Origin: Nitrospirota bacterium
GTDB lineage: Bacteria > Nitrospirota > Thermodesulfovibrionia > UBA6902
Direction of reading: 5' to 3'
DNA: 64,000 bases
NCBI GenBank assembly: GCA_016214845.1
Contig: JACRMS010000026.1
Span: 164,655 to 228,654, forward strand
The notes under the pieces were generated by a model, which worked only from the letters and a program-made list of their open reading frames with translations, was not told the DNA's origin and searched no databases. The number at the start of each line of letters is the position of its first letter. Positions within the stretch are counted from its first letter, which is position 1. Positions 1 to 8,470 of the stretch are shown here, piece by piece. The position numbers were made by a program, and so were the translations under genes.

Positions 1-566
1 TCGTCATCACCTCTGTGACGAGAGACGATCTGCCGGACGGCGGGGCCGGGCAGTTTGCAAGAACGATACAGGCGATACGGAAGAAAAACCCGGCAATTAA
101 AATAGAAGTGCTGACTCCTGATTTCAGGGGAAATGTTGAGGCGTTAAAAACAGTCCTTGACGCACAGCCCGATGTATTCAATCATAATGTCGAAACAGTT
201 CCGCGCTTGTATTCAACGGTCAGGCCTCAGGCCGGTTATCTTCTTTCGATAAACGTACTGAAAACTGCAAAGCAATTGTGTCCCGGTATGAAAACCAAAT
301 CAGGACTTATGCTCGGCCTTGGAGAGAATGAATCAGAGGTGCTGTCTGTCATGAGAGATTTGAGGGACGCAGGCTGTGACTTTCTGACAATCGGCCAATA
401 CCTGAGGCCGGGGAGAAACAATATCCCCGTTGTTGAATACATAAGACCTGAGATGTTTGAACAATACAGGATAAAGGGACTTGAAATGGGTTTTACCGCC
501 GTCGCTTCATCGCCGCTGACGAGAAGCTCAATGGACGCGCATAAAATATATTATAATAATCCTTAG
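1..566 (+). CDS. lipA: lipoyl synthase, 3' part (5' end outside window)
   Basis: This is the C-terminal part of lipoyl synthase, the radical-SAM enzyme that inserts two sulfur atoms into octanoyl groups on lipoyl-dependent enzymes. The reading frame is open from the first base (first full codon at 3), so the gene begins before the window; the first in-frame start-like codon (GTG at 15) is internal. The segment opens with the family motif [14 protein letters not shown] and ends with an RSSMDA segment, matching the LipA C-terminus, whose conserved serine ligates the auxiliary Fe-S cluster. The CxxxCxxC motif lies upstream and is not visible. Confidence 0.93.
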   Translation, partial: VITSVTRDDLPDGGAGQFARTIQAIRKKNPAIKIEVLTPDFRGNVEALKTVLDAQPDVFNHNVETVPRLYSTVRPQAGYLLSINVLKTAKQLCPGMKTKSGLMLGLGENESEVLSVMRDLRDAGCDFLTIGQYLRPGRNNIPVVEYIRPEMFEQYRIKGLEMGFTAVASSPLTRSSMDAHKIYYNNP

Positions 567-620
567 ATTTCGCATCTGTGTCATCTGCGTAATCTGCGGA
601 TATTTTTTTAAGGAGATCGT

Positions 621-1796
621 ATGCTTGAGTTTAAGAGAATAAAACGCCTTCCGCCTTATGTCTTTGCGATTGTAAACCAGCTAAAGATGGAGGCGCGGAG
701 GAAGGGTGAGGACATCATCGACCTCGGCATGGGAAATCCCGATATGCCGACACCTCAGCACATTGTAGAAAAACTTGTAGAGGCGGCCCAGAACCCGAAG
801 AACCACAGGTACTCCGCATCAAAAGGTATCACCCAGTTGAGGCTTGCAATATGCGAGTGGTACAAGAGGCGATTTGACGTTGATCTCGACCACGAGACCG
901 AGGCGGTAGTGACAATCGGCTCAAAGGAAGGGTTGTCTCATCTCGCATACGCGATGATCGAGCCCGGCGACCTTATATTGACTCCGGCCCCAGCGTACCC
1001 AATTCATCCCTACAGTTTCATCCTTGCCGGAGGCGACGTCAGGAGCATCCCGATCGGAAAAGACACGGATTTTTTTAAAAGCATGGAAGACGCCTTCAGG
1101 ACAGCATGGCCGAGGCCGAAGGCGCTGCTGATAAACTTTCCCCATAATCCGACAACCGCCTGCACTGATATTGAATTCTTTCAGAGGGTGGTTGATTTTG
1201 CGAAGGAGAACAACATTATCGTTATCCATGATTTTGCTTATGCCGATCTTGCTTTCGATGGTTACAAACCGCCGAGCTTTCTCCAGGCAAAAGGCGCGAA
1301 AGATGTGGGTGTGGAATTCTTCTCGCTCACGAAAAGTTATTCAATGGCGGGCTGGAGGGTCGGCTTTTGCGTGGGCAATAAGGAAATAGTCGGCGCGCTT
1401 ACAAAGATAAAAAGCTATCTCGACTACGGCATGTTCCAGCCGATACAGATCGCGAGCATCATTGCATTGAGAGGGCCGCAGGACTGCGTTGGGCAGATCG
1501 CAAAGACATACGAAAGCAGAAGGAACGTTTTGATACAGGGACTGAATAGCGCGGGATGGATAGTGGAGCCTCCAAAAGCAACCATGTTCGTATGGGCTGA
1601 TATCCCTGAACCGTTCAGGAAAATGGATTCGCTCGAATTTTCAAAGCACCTGATAAAAGAAGCCGGTGTTGCTGTTTCACCCGGTATCGGCTTCGGCCCG
1701 GCAGGTGAGGGATTTGTCCGGTTTGCACTGGTGGAAAACGAGCACAGGATAAAACAGGCGGCACGGGGAATCAAGAAAGCGCTGAATAAACTGTAA
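621..1796 (+). CDS. alaC: PLP-dependent class I/II aminotransferase (AlaC/LL-DAP aminotransferase-like)
   Basis: The 391-residue product is a fold-type I aminotransferase. The PLP-binding lysine is about residue 238, in [15 protein letters not shown], and an NFPHNPT segment near residue 182 is the usual substrate and cofactor loop. Length and the N-terminal KRLPPYVF segment match the AlaC/YfdZ group, which moves amino groups between glutamate or alanine and 2-oxo acids. Similar proteins are sometimes annotated as LL-diaminopimelate aminotransferase. A good ribosome site (AAGGAG) precedes the ATG. It sits just upstream of homoserine dehydrogenase, so a role in aspartate-family metabolism is plausible but inferred. 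Confidence 0.85.
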   Translation: MLEFKRIKRLPPYVFAIVNQLKMEARRKGEDIIDLGMGNPDMPTPQHIVEKLVEAAQNPKNHRYSASKGITQLRLAICEWYKRRFDVDLDHETEAVVTIGSKEGLSHLAYAMIEPGDLILTPAPAYPIHPYSFILAGGDVRSIPIGKDTDFFKSMEDAFRTAWPRPKALLINFPHNPTTACTDIEFFQRVVDFAKENNIIVIHDFAYADLAFDGYKPPSFLQAKGAKDVGVEFFSLTKSYSMAGWRVGFCVGNKEIVGALTKIKSYLDYGMFQPIQIASIIALRGPQDCVGQIAKTYESRRNVLIQGLNSAGWIVEPPKATMFVWADIPEPFRKMDSLEFSKHLIKEAGVAVSPGIGFGPAGEGFVRFALVENEHRIKQAARGIKKALNKL

Positions 1797-1963
1797 ATTG
1801 AATCGTGATGCGTAAAGCGTAATGGGCAAAAAAACAATTCATAACGCATTACGGATTTCTCATAACGGTTTTAATATTATCTTGTCCTTACCTTGAATAA
1901 ATCCAAGTATTTGGAGCATAATATTTTTCCAGATAAAATTTATTGACTGCTTGCGGGGTAACA

Positions 1964-3274
1964 TTGAAAAACAACTCTGTAAATATCGGCATTATCGGTT
2001 TTGGAACTGTAGGGGCCGGGACCGCAAAAATTCTTTTGAGGAAACGCGCGGAACTTGAGGGTAAGCTCGGTTTCCCGCTTGTTCTCAAAAACATTGCCGA
2101 CCTCGATACAAAACGCGACAGGGGCATTAAACTTCCAGCCGGGGTCCTGATAAATGACGCGAAGGCAATGTTGAATGATCCCTCCATTGATATCGTGGTA
2201 GAGCTTATGGGCGGGATACATCCGGCAAAGGAGTTTATCCTTCAGGCAATTAAAAACGGCAAGCACGTTGTGACTGCCAACAAGGCGCTTCTTGCTACTG
2301 AAGGCCACGAGATATTCAAGGCGGCGAGAAAGAGCAAGGTGGATATCGGCTTTGAGGCGTCGGTTGCCGGCAGCATCCCTATTATAAAGGTGGTGAGGGA
2401 GTCGCTCATCGGCAACAACATCCAGAGTATCTACGGCATCATCAACGGGACGTCGAATTATATTCTTACCAAAATGACCGATGAGGGAATTGACTTCGGG
2501 ACAGCCCTCAAAGAGGCCCAGGCGCTTGGCTACGCGGAGGCAGACCCTACTTTTGATATTGAAGGCATTGATTCAGCGCACAAGCTGACGATCCTTTCAT
2601 CGCTTTCTTTCGGCGTCCCGCTTTCCTTTAAAAAGATCTACACTGAAGGCATAACGAAGATCACACCGCTGGATATCCAGTTTGCATCTGAGTTTGGATA
2701 TAAGATAAAATTACTGGCGATCGCGAAACAGGCTGACAGGCATGTCGAGGTCAGGGTGCATCCGACAATGCTCCCGAAGGACCACCTCATTGCAAATGTG
2801 AACGGCGTGTTTAATGCGATTTACATTGAGGGCGACGCGATAGGCTCCCAGCTTTATTATGGAAAGGGAGCCGGTGAAATGCCCACGGGCAGCGCCGTTG
2901 TCAGCGACATCGCGGATATCGCAAGAGGTATCAAAACAGGTCTGTCATGCAGAACACATGGAATTACCATGACTGAGAACCCTGAATTGAAGATCAAAAA
3001 AATTGAGGACATCAGGACCTGTTATTACCTGCGCTTCTCAGCGCTTGACAAACCGGGGGTGCTGTCCAAAATATCGGGCATCCTCGGAAGCCACGATATA
3101 AGCATAAAGTCGATGATACAGAAGGGCAGAAAGGTAGAGAAGGCGGTGCCTGTTGTTATGATGACGCATGAAGCAAGGGAAAATGATATGGCGCAGGCGC
3201 TGAAAGAGATCAACCGCCTCTCGCTTGTGTCGGAGAAAACCATTTATCTGAGGGTCGAGGGAGGAGAAGGTTAA
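1964..3274 (+). CDS. hom: homoserine dehydrogenase
   Basis: Homoserine dehydrogenase reduces aspartate semialdehyde to homoserine, the branch point to threonine and methionine. The Rossmann motif GFGTVGAG lies near residue 12, the catalytic middle domain contains a GTSNYIL segment, and an ACT domain for feedback by amino acids fills about the last 75 residues. I chose the TTG at 1964, preceded by GGGG, because it gives the usual short N-terminus before the Rossmann fold; an in-frame TTG at 1943 would add seven residues. It leads a tight gene series with a TusA-like gene and a ThiF-like gene. Confidence 0.93.
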   Translation: MKNNSVNIGIIGFGTVGAGTAKILLRKRAELEGKLGFPLVLKNIADLDTKRDRGIKLPAGVLINDAKAMLNDPSIDIVVELMGGIHPAKEFILQAIKNGKHVVTANKALLATEGHEIFKAARKSKVDIGFEASVAGSIPIIKVVRESLIGNNIQSIYGIINGTSNYILTKMTDEGIDFGTALKEAQALGYAEADPTFDIEGIDSAHKLTILSSLSFGVPLSFKKIYTEGITKITPLDIQFASEFGYKIKLLAIAKQADRHVEVRVHPTMLPKDHLIANVNGVFNAIYIEGDAIGSQLYYGKGAGEMPTGSAVVSDIADIARGIKTGLSCRTHGITMTENPELKIKKIEDIRTCYYLRFSALDKPGVLSKISGILGSHDISIKSMIQKGRKVEKAVPVVMMTHEARENDMAQALKEINRLSLVSEKTIYLRVEGGEG

Positions 3275-3277
3275 TTC

Positions 3278-3526
3278 ATGGAAGGGACAAAACCAGACAA
3301 ATTTTTAGATATAAGAGGCGTTGTTTGCCCTTATACTTTAGTAAAGTCCAAGCTTGCAATTGAAAATATTAAGGTCGGCCAGATTCTTGAAATTATACTG
3401 GATTATCCTGAGGCGTCAGACAGCATCCCGAAGGCAATGTTGAATTATGGCCATTCTGTTTTGAAGGTAGAAAAAATAAATCCGAAGGAATGGATTGTTC
3501 AGGTTAGAAAAGAGGTAGAGGACTGA
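3278..3526 (+). CDS. TusA/SirA-like sulfur-transfer protein
   Basis: This 82-residue protein has the TusA-family fold signature: a LDIRGVVCPYTLVK segment near the N-terminus containing the CPxT motif, whose cysteine carries persulfide sulfur. It starts three bases after hom stops, and its stop overlaps the start of the next gene in an ATGA arrangement, so translation is probably coupled. TusA-type proteins pass sulfur from desulfurases to acceptors such as tRNA-thiolation or sulfur-carrier systems. Placed between hom and a ThiF-like enzyme, it is a candidate sulfur donor for the ubiquitin-like carrier encoded at 5757; this role is inferred. Confidence 0.85.
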   Translation: MEGTKPDKFLDIRGVVCPYTLVKSKLAIENIKVGQILEIILDYPEASDSIPKAMLNYGHSVLKVEKINPKEWIVQVRKEVED

Positions 3527-4326
3527 TGGAATTCACCGAGGAGCAATTAAAAAGGTACAGCAGGCATATAATCCTTCCTGAGGTCGGCGGCAAGGGACAG
3601 CAGAAGATCTCAAATTCAAAGGTCCTCATTGTCGGCGCAGGCGGCCTTGGCTGTCCTGTCGGATATTACCTTGCAGCGGCAGGCGTCGGCACTCTCGCCC
3701 TTGTGGATAATGACGTTGTTGAACTGAGCAATTTGCAAAGACAGATCGCGCACAGCGTAAAAACACTTGGCATGAATAAGGCTGATTCAGCGAAGCAGAC
3801 CTTTGAGAACCTGAACCCTGATGTAAATGTAGTTGCAGTAAAAGAGAGGATCAACAGCAAGAACATCCTTGGCCTGTTCAAAGATTATGACATCATCGTG
3901 GACGGGACGGACAATTTCCCTACACGTTATCTGATCAATGACGCATGTGTGATGCTGAAAAAACCCCTTGTCAGCGGGGCTATTCTCAGGTTTGAAGGAC
4001 AGGTCACAACAATATTGCCGGGCGAAGGCCCGTGTTACCGGTGCCTGTTTGAAGAGCCGCCACCTGCAGGGCTTGTGCCCTCATGCCAGGAGGCAGGCGT
4101 GCTCGGCGTTCTTCCCGGGATCATCGGCGCGCTTCAGGCTACCGAGGTTTTGAAATTGATCATCGGCAAGGGAAAACCTTTAAAGGGTGAATTGCTGATC
4201 TATGATGCCCTTGGCGTGAATTTCAGAAAAGTGAGGGTCCCAAAAAACAGCGACTGTCCTATTTGCGGCAAGAACCCTACGATCAAGGAACTGTCGGATA
4301 TACCGGAACAGTATTGTTCGATATAA
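3526..4326 (+). CDS. ThiF/MoeB/HesA-family sulfur-carrier adenylyltransferase
   Basis: The 266-residue protein is an E1-like enzyme that adenylates the C-terminus of a ubiquitin-like sulfur carrier. Visible features are the N-terminal RYSRHIILPEVG segment, the nucleotide-binding GAGGLGCP at residues 37-44, a DGTDNFPTRY segment near residue 125, and two CxxC pairs (PCYRC and CPIC) that bind structural zinc. A candidate catalytic cysteine lies in LVPSCQEAG. There is no rhodanese domain, so sulfur must come from another protein, perhaps the TusA-like neighbour. The partner carrier is probably the MoaD/ThiS-like protein at 5757. ThiF, MoeB and HesA cannot be separated by eye. Confidence 0.9.
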   Translation: MEFTEEQLKRYSRHIILPEVGGKGQQKISNSKVLIVGAGGLGCPVGYYLAAAGVGTLALVDNDVVELSNLQRQIAHSVKTLGMNKADSAKQTFENLNPDVNVVAVKERINSKNILGLFKDYDIIVDGTDNFPTRYLINDACVMLKKPLVSGAILRFEGQVTTILPGEGPCYRCLFEEPPPAGLVPSCQEAGVLGVLPGIIGALQATEVLKLIIGKGKPLKGELLIYDALGVNFRKVRVPKNSDCPICGKNPTIKELSDIPEQYCSI

Positions 4327-4336
4327 TCAGATAAAT

Positions 4337-4405
4337 GTCATTGCCCGCTTGATCGGGCAATCCAGTACCTTATTAAAACTGGATTCCCGTTTTCACGGGA
4401 ATGAC
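4337..4405. repeat. dispersed palindromic repeat, family D, copy 1
   Basis: This spacer element begins with GTCATTGCCCG and ends with CACGGGAATGAC. Each half carries its own small hairpin (GCCCGCTTGATCGGGC; TTCCCGTTTTCACGGGAA) and the outer ends are complementary. A diverged copy lies at 56775-56853 with the same organisation, so it is a genome-wide intergenic repeat, not part of the flanking genes. Confidence 0.75.
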
Positions 4406-4429
4406 GGAAACAACATGGAGGCAAGGTAA

Positions 4430-5662
4430 ATGGGTTTTGTACATGGACTGAAATGCAGGGAGTGCGGAAGAGAGTACCCTGTTGATCCTATATATGTTTG
4501 TGAATTCTGCTTCGGCCCTCTTGAGGTCGTTTACGACTATAAAGAGATAAAGAAGGTTTTGACTAAGGAGAAGATCCTCTCAAGGCCGCAGAACCTGTGG
4601 CGGTACAAAGAATTGCTGCCGATTGACGGAGAACCCACAAGCGGGCTCCAGTCAGGGTTCACCCCTCTTGTTAAGGCGGACAAGCTTGCAAAAATTATCG
4701 GGGTGAAGGAACTCTATATCAAGGACGACACCGTTACTCACCCTACCCTCTCTTTTAAAGACAGGGTGGTCGCGGTTGCGCTTTCCAAGGCAAGGGAGTT
4801 CGGGTTTGATACAGTGGCCTGCGCGTCAACAGGCAATCTCGCGCATTCCGTATCAGCCCACGGCGCGGCAGGAGGTTTCAAGAGATTCATCTTCATCCCC
4901 GCGACCCTTGAGCGCAGCAAGATAGTGGCCTCGCTTGTGTATGAGCCTAATCTCATCGCTGTGGACGGGAATTACGACGACGTAAACAGGCTGTGCAGTG
5001 AAGTCGCGAATAAATACCGCTGGGCATTCGTGAATATCAATATCCGTCCGTTTTACGCGGAAGGCTCGAAGACCCAGGGATACGAAATTCTCGAACAGCT
5101 TGGATGGAAAGCCCCGGACGCGGTTGTGGTCCCATCCGCGAGCGGTTCTTTGCTTACGAAGATATGGAAGAGTTTTAAAGAGTTCAAGGAACTCGGTTTG
5201 ATCGATGGATTACATTCAAAGGTGTATTCAGCCCAGGCAACAGGATGTTCGCCGATAGTTACCGCCATAAAGGCAGGCGTTGATGTTATCAAGCCGGTAA
5301 AACCTGACACGATCGCAAAGTCCCTCGCCATCGGAAATCCCGCGGACGGTTATTACGCCACTCATGTGGTAAAGGAAAGCGGCGGATTCGGGGAAGACGT
5401 CCCGGACCAGGAGATAATAGACGCGATAAAACTCCTTGCGAGGACAGAGGGGATATTTGCGGAGACAGCGGGCGGGGTCACTTTGGCCTCTGCGATCAAG
5501 CTGATAAGAGAAGGCCATATAAAAGAAGACGACCTGACCGTGCTTTGCATAACAGGCAACGGTCTCAAAACAAAGGAAGCTATTATGGGACAAACCGGCG
5601 AACCTTATCAAATTCAACCGAACCTGAAATCCTTTGAAGAAGTTTTAAAGAAAATAAAGTAA
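4430..5662 (+). CDS. thrC: threonine synthase (long form, with N-terminal zinc-ribbon-like segment)
   Basis: Threonine synthase converts O-phosphohomoserine to threonine with PLP. The 410-residue protein opens with a four-cysteine segment (Cys 9, 12, 24 and 27), as in the archaeal/bacterial long ThrC form, followed by the fold-type II PLP domain. The PLP lysine is about residue 110 in TLSFKDR, and an ASTGNLAHS phosphate-binding loop follows. A second, shorter ThrC paralogue lies at 6351, with the sulfur-carrier and NIL genes in between. One of the two may act on a different nucleophile such as a sulfur donor; which one cannot be decided from sequence alone. Confidence 0.9.
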   Translation: MGFVHGLKCRECGREYPVDPIYVCEFCFGPLEVVYDYKEIKKVLTKEKILSRPQNLWRYKELLPIDGEPTSGLQSGFTPLVKADKLAKIIGVKELYIKDDTVTHPTLSFKDRVVAVALSKAREFGFDTVACASTGNLAHSVSAHGAAGGFKRFIFIPATLERSKIVASLVYEPNLIAVDGNYDDVNRLCSEVANKYRWAFVNINIRPFYAEGSKTQGYEILEQLGWKAPDAVVVPSASGSLLTKIWKSFKEFKELGLIDGLHSKVYSAQATGCSPIVTAIKAGVDVIKPVKPDTIAKSLAIGNPADGYYATHVVKESGGFGEDVPDQEIIDAIKLLARTEGIFAETAGGVTLASAIKLIREGHIKEDDLTVLCITGNGLKTKEAIMGQTGEPYQIQPNLKSFEEVLKKIK

Positions 5663-5668
5663 TAATAT

Positions 5669-5730
5669 ATCCGCAGATAACTCAGATTACGCAGAGAGAA
5701 TAAAAAAACAAATCTGCGCAATCTGCGGAT
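5669..5730. repeat. intergenic inverted repeat, family A
   Basis: The two ends are ATCCGCAGAT and ATCTGCGGAT, with further complementarity through CAGATTACGCAG and CTGCGCAATCTG, around an A-rich loop. Related sequence occurs at about 570-602 (one arm) and 21466-21541 (both arms). It lies in the spacer between thrC and the sulfur-carrier gene and could form a hairpin in the transcript. Confidence 0.7.
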
Positions 5731-5756
5731 GTATCAATATAAAGGAGGAGCATTAA

Positions 5757-6044
5757 ATGGCAGTAACAGTAAAAATACCCGTACCGCTTCAGAGACTAAC
5801 ACAGGGAAAGGCAGAAGTTGAAGGGGAACCCGGCACAATCATATCACTTATTACCAACCTTGATCAGAAGTATCCGGGACTCGGCGAAAGAATATCCGAT
5901 GGCGGCAAACTGAGGAGATTTGTAAACGTTTATGTAAATGAGGAAGACGTGAGATTTCTCAAAAACGAAGCCACCGAGGTCAAAGACGGAGATGAAATTT
6001 CCATAGTCCCCGCAATTGCAGGAGGGACAAAAAACAGCTATTAG
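5757..6044 (+). CDS. MoaD/ThiS-family ubiquitin-like sulfur-carrier protein with C-terminal extension
   Basis: This 95-residue protein has the beta-grasp sulfur-carrier pattern: an N-terminal TVKIPVPLQRLT strand, a DGDEISIVPAIAGG end typical of MoaD/CysO-like proteins, and a diglycine at residues 89-90. Five extra residues, TKNSY, follow the diglycine, so the C-terminus must be trimmed before it can be adenylated and thiocarboxylated. No JAMM-type protease gene is visible in the window. A strong GGAGGAG ribosome site precedes the ATG. Its neighbours, a ThiF-like enzyme and two threonine synthases, point to sulfur delivery for amino-acid synthesis and not to thiamine or molybdopterin. Confidence 0.85.
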   Translation: MAVTVKIPVPLQRLTQGKAEVEGEPGTIISLITNLDQKYPGLGERISDGGKLRRFVNVYVNEEDVRFLKNEATEVKDGDEISIVPAIAGGTKNSY

Positions 6045-6114
6045 CATTTGTTAGCTGTGAGCAACTGACTGCTGATCGCTAAGAGCTTATTGCTGATTTA
6101 AAAAGGGAGTTAAG

Positions 6115-6351
6115 ATGAAAACGAGAATAAAATTAACATTTCCGCAGCAGCTCATCAGGGAGCCTGTGATATTCGCTATGGCAAAGAAATTCGATATAAT
6201 GCCGAATATCAGGAGGGCGCGCGTAACTGAAAGCGTCGGAGAGATGATACTCGAACTTGAAGGTCTGAATGAAAATATCGAGAAAGGCATCGAATCTCTC
6301 AGACAGCAGGGAGTTAATGTGGAGCTTGTGGAAGGCGACATCATCGAATAA
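6115..6351 (+). CDS. stand-alone NIL-domain protein
   Basis: The 78-residue protein consists of a single NIL domain, the small ferredoxin-like fold found at the C-terminus of methionine ABC ATPase MetN and in proteins of the archaeal/anaerobic homocysteine synthesis pathway. The pattern [18 protein letters not shown], followed later by a GEMILELEG segment, fits the family. Its stop codon overlaps the start of the next gene (ATGA-type), so it is translationally coupled to the second threonine synthase. It may bind a sulfur amino acid or help sulfur transfer to an aspartate-derived acceptor; this is inference from neighbourhood. Confidence 0.8.
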   Translation: MKTRIKLTFPQQLIREPVIFAMAKKFDIMPNIRRARVTESVGEMILELEGLNENIEKGIESLRQQGVNVELVEGDIIE

Positions 6352-7421
6352 TGACGCAGCCCTGGCATGGCCTTATCAATCAATACAGAAGTTTCCTGCC
6401 CGTAACAGACAAAACACCTGTTGTCACCCTCAATGAAGGCAATACTCCTTTAATAACGGCCTCCCATATTAATGAAGTAATCAAAGAAGAGATCAGTTTG
6501 TATTTTAAATTCGAGGGCGCAAACCCCACCGGCTCATTCAAAGACCGGGGCATGACCCTTGCCATTTCAAAGGCAGCTGAGGAAAATGCGAAGGCAGTTA
6601 TCTGTGCGTCAACAGGCAATACATCCGCGTCAGCGTCGGCATATTCCGCAAGGGCCAACATGTCCTGCATTGTGCTCATTCCCGAAGGCAAGATCGCGAT
6701 GGGCAAACTCGCCCAGGCAATGATACACGGCGCGATGGTGCTGCAGGTCGACGGCAATTTTGACGACGCGTTGAGAATGGTCAAAGAGGTCGTGGCAAAA
6801 CATCCCATTGTGCTTGTCAACTCCATAAATCCCTTCCGTATCGAGGGACAGAAGACTGCGGCCTTTGAGGTCTGCGACCAGCTCGGTAAAGCGCCTGTTT
6901 ATCATGCGCTCCCTGTCGGCAATGCCGGGAACATCACTGCTTACTGGAAAGGCTATAAAGAATATCATGCGTCCGGGAAGATCACGTCCCTGCCCAAAAT
7001 GATAGGATTTCAGGCGGCAGGCGCGGCGCCTATTGTGCTGGGTCACCCTGTTGAAAAGCCTGAAACGATTGCCACGGCGATCAGGATCGGCAACCCCGCA
7101 AGCTGGAAGGGCGCAGAGACCGCAAGAGACGAATCCGGTGGGAAGATAGATTCCGTGACCGACGATGAGATCCTGGAGGCGTATAAATTCATTGCGTCAC
7201 GCGAGGGGATTTTCTGTGAACCGGCTTCAGCCGCTTCCCTCGCAGGTGTGATCAAATTCTCAAAGCGGAACTACTTCAAACAAGGCGACACCATCGTCTG
7301 CACCCTCACCGGCCACGGGTTAAAAGATCCCGATAACGCGCTGAAGGTTTCAAAAGAGCCGGTAAAGATAAAATCGTCACTTTCCGCATTGGAAAACATC
7401 CTCAGAGGCTGCTGCATATAG
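6351..7421 (+). CDS. thrC: threonine synthase (second copy, short form)
   Basis: The 356-residue product is a fold-type II PLP enzyme of the threonine synthase family. It has the PLP lysine at about residue 64 in TGSFKDRGM, an ASTGNTSAS phosphate loop, and a C-terminal [10 protein letters not shown] segment. Unlike the copy at 4430 it lacks the N-terminal cysteine segment. Start and upstream stop overlap, coupling it to the NIL gene. Normal function is O-phosphohomoserine to threonine. Direct linkage to the NIL and sulfur-carrier genes raises the possibility that one ThrC uses a sulfur nucleophile to make homocysteine. Confidence 0.9.
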   Translation: MTQPWHGLINQYRSFLPVTDKTPVVTLNEGNTPLITASHINEVIKEEISLYFKFEGANPTGSFKDRGMTLAISKAAEENAKAVICASTGNTSASASAYSARANMSCIVLIPEGKIAMGKLAQAMIHGAMVLQVDGNFDDALRMVKEVVAKHPIVLVNSINPFRIEGQKTAAFEVCDQLGKAPVYHALPVGNAGNITAYWKGYKEYHASGKITSLPKMIGFQAAGAAPIVLGHPVEKPETIATAIRIGNPASWKGAETARDESGGKIDSVTDDEILEAYKFIASREGIFCEPASAASLAGVIKFSKRNYFKQGDTIVCTLTGHGLKDPDNALKVSKEPVKIKSSLSALENILRGCCI

Positions 7422-7438
7422 CCGGCACATCATGGCTG

Positions 7439-8044
7439 TTATTTTTCTTTCTTTTCTTTTTCGTGATCGTTGAATCCGGGATAGAGTTCCTTAAAACACT
7501 CGGGACACAGTCCATGTGAAAAATCCACCCCGATATAATCATTGAAGTAAGATTCAACATTGTGCCAATACTCCTGGTCATCCCGGATCTTTTTGCATTT
7601 GGCGCAGATAGGGATGATATCGCGTAAAGTGGATATCTCGCTGATATCTTCGAGGATCAGCAGGGCAAGCGGCTCTTTTCTGCCCGGTACCGGGCTTGCC
7701 GTTATCAGCACTTCGAGTTCTTTTCTTGTCCCTTGAAGCAGGATATCGATCTTGGTCCGTCTCCTTATTACGGCCTGACCCTGCAGACAGCCAGTTACGG
7801 AATTCCTTATCACACAGTTACGGCAAAACGGCGCCCTCCCGCATCCTTCCGCAACATCATGAGAGTGCAGGCAATGAAGCGCCTCGCCGCCCCGCCGCTT
7901 CAGCACGGTTGCCTTGTTCAGTCCAAACACTTTCTCAGCGGCAATGTTCAGATCATGGATCCTCACGTCATCATCGACCACAAAGATCATCAGAGGGATC
8001 GCATCCAGTATTTCCCTGTAGTATGAATTTCCAATATTCTCCAT
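7439..8044 (-). CDS. PAS-domain protein with Cys-rich C-terminus
   Basis: This 201-residue cytosolic protein has one PAS domain (about residues 8-125) with a cysteine-rich insertion around residues 58-81. A C-terminal segment follows with CAKCKKIRDD and HGLCPEC, two CxxC pairs that probably bind metal. The same tail follows PAS or receiver domains in many bacterial signalling proteins. No kinase, GGDEF or DNA-binding domain follows, so it must act through a partner. It is convergent with thrC, whose stop lies 18 bases away. Ligand and partner are unknown. Confidence 0.75.
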   Translation of the reverse strand: MENIGNSYYREILDAIPLMIFVVDDDVRIHDLNIAAEKVFGLNKATVLKRRGGEALHCLHSHDVAEGCGRAPFCRNCVIRNSVTGCLQGQAVIRRRTKIDILLQGTRKELEVLITASPVPGRKEPLALLILEDISEISTLRDIIPICAKCKKIRDDQEYWHNVESYFNDYIGVDFSHGLCPECFKELYPGFNDHEKEKKEK

Positions 8045-8193
8045 CTCTTCTCCTTAGGTATATGAAACCGAAAAATGTCTGATTAAAATTCTACAGCGGA
8101 ATCAGGCGCAGCGCAAGTTTTTTCAGGCAAATTTTCAGTTCGGCTTAAAAAAAGCCGATAAAAAACTAAAATCCTTTGAGGAAGGATAAGTGA

Positions 8194-8322
8194 ATGGAAA
8201 AAGACAGTGACTGGTTTAAAGAAGAAATAAAAGAGATCCAGACACGGCTTGAGAAATTAATTAAGGCAGTTGAAGAGCTGACTGAAGAAAAAGATGACAA
8301 AGAAAGAGATTATGGAATATAA
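8194..8322 (+). CDS. small charged coiled-coil hypothetical protein (42 aa)
   Basis: A short reading frame begins with ATG at 8194, preceded by a strong GAGGAAGG ribosome site, and encodes 42 mainly charged residues with a heptad-like middle (IQTRLEKLIKAVEELTEE). It overlaps the next small frame by 29 bases in another frame. I do not recognise a family. The ribosome site and coding-like composition support a real gene, but size keeps confidence moderate. Confidence 0.5.
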   Translation: MEKDSDWFKEEIKEIQTRLEKLIKAVEELTEEKDDKERDYGI

Positions 8323-8470
8323 AGTGGTCATACAGGAAAACCTGGACGACGGCAATTTGTTTTTTCACAACTACCCCCTTGAACCCTTTTCCTTTAAGGA
8401 AGCACTGAAGTTCAGGGCGATGAGTTATCATTCCGATTGTTTTTTCATTGTAGAGTATTCTTTAAATTGA
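8294..8470 (+). CDS. small hypothetical protein (58 aa)
   Basis: This frame encodes 58 residues beginning MTKKEIMEYKVVIQENL and ending VEYSLN. The middle (FSFKEALKFRAMSYHSDCFFIVEYS) resembles small beta-alpha proteins, but no family was recognised. It overlaps the preceding 42-residue frame, suggesting translational coupling, and its stop abuts the convergent methyltransferase stop. An internal ATG seven codons in could be the actual start. Confidence 0.5.
   Translation: MTKKEIMEYKVVIQENLDDGNLFFHNYPLEPFSFKEALKFRAMSYHSDCFFIVEYSLN

Noticed and set aside
8140..8158. Hairpin TCGGCTT/AAGCCGA as a terminator
   Set aside because: The T run is in the loop and not after the stem in either direction.
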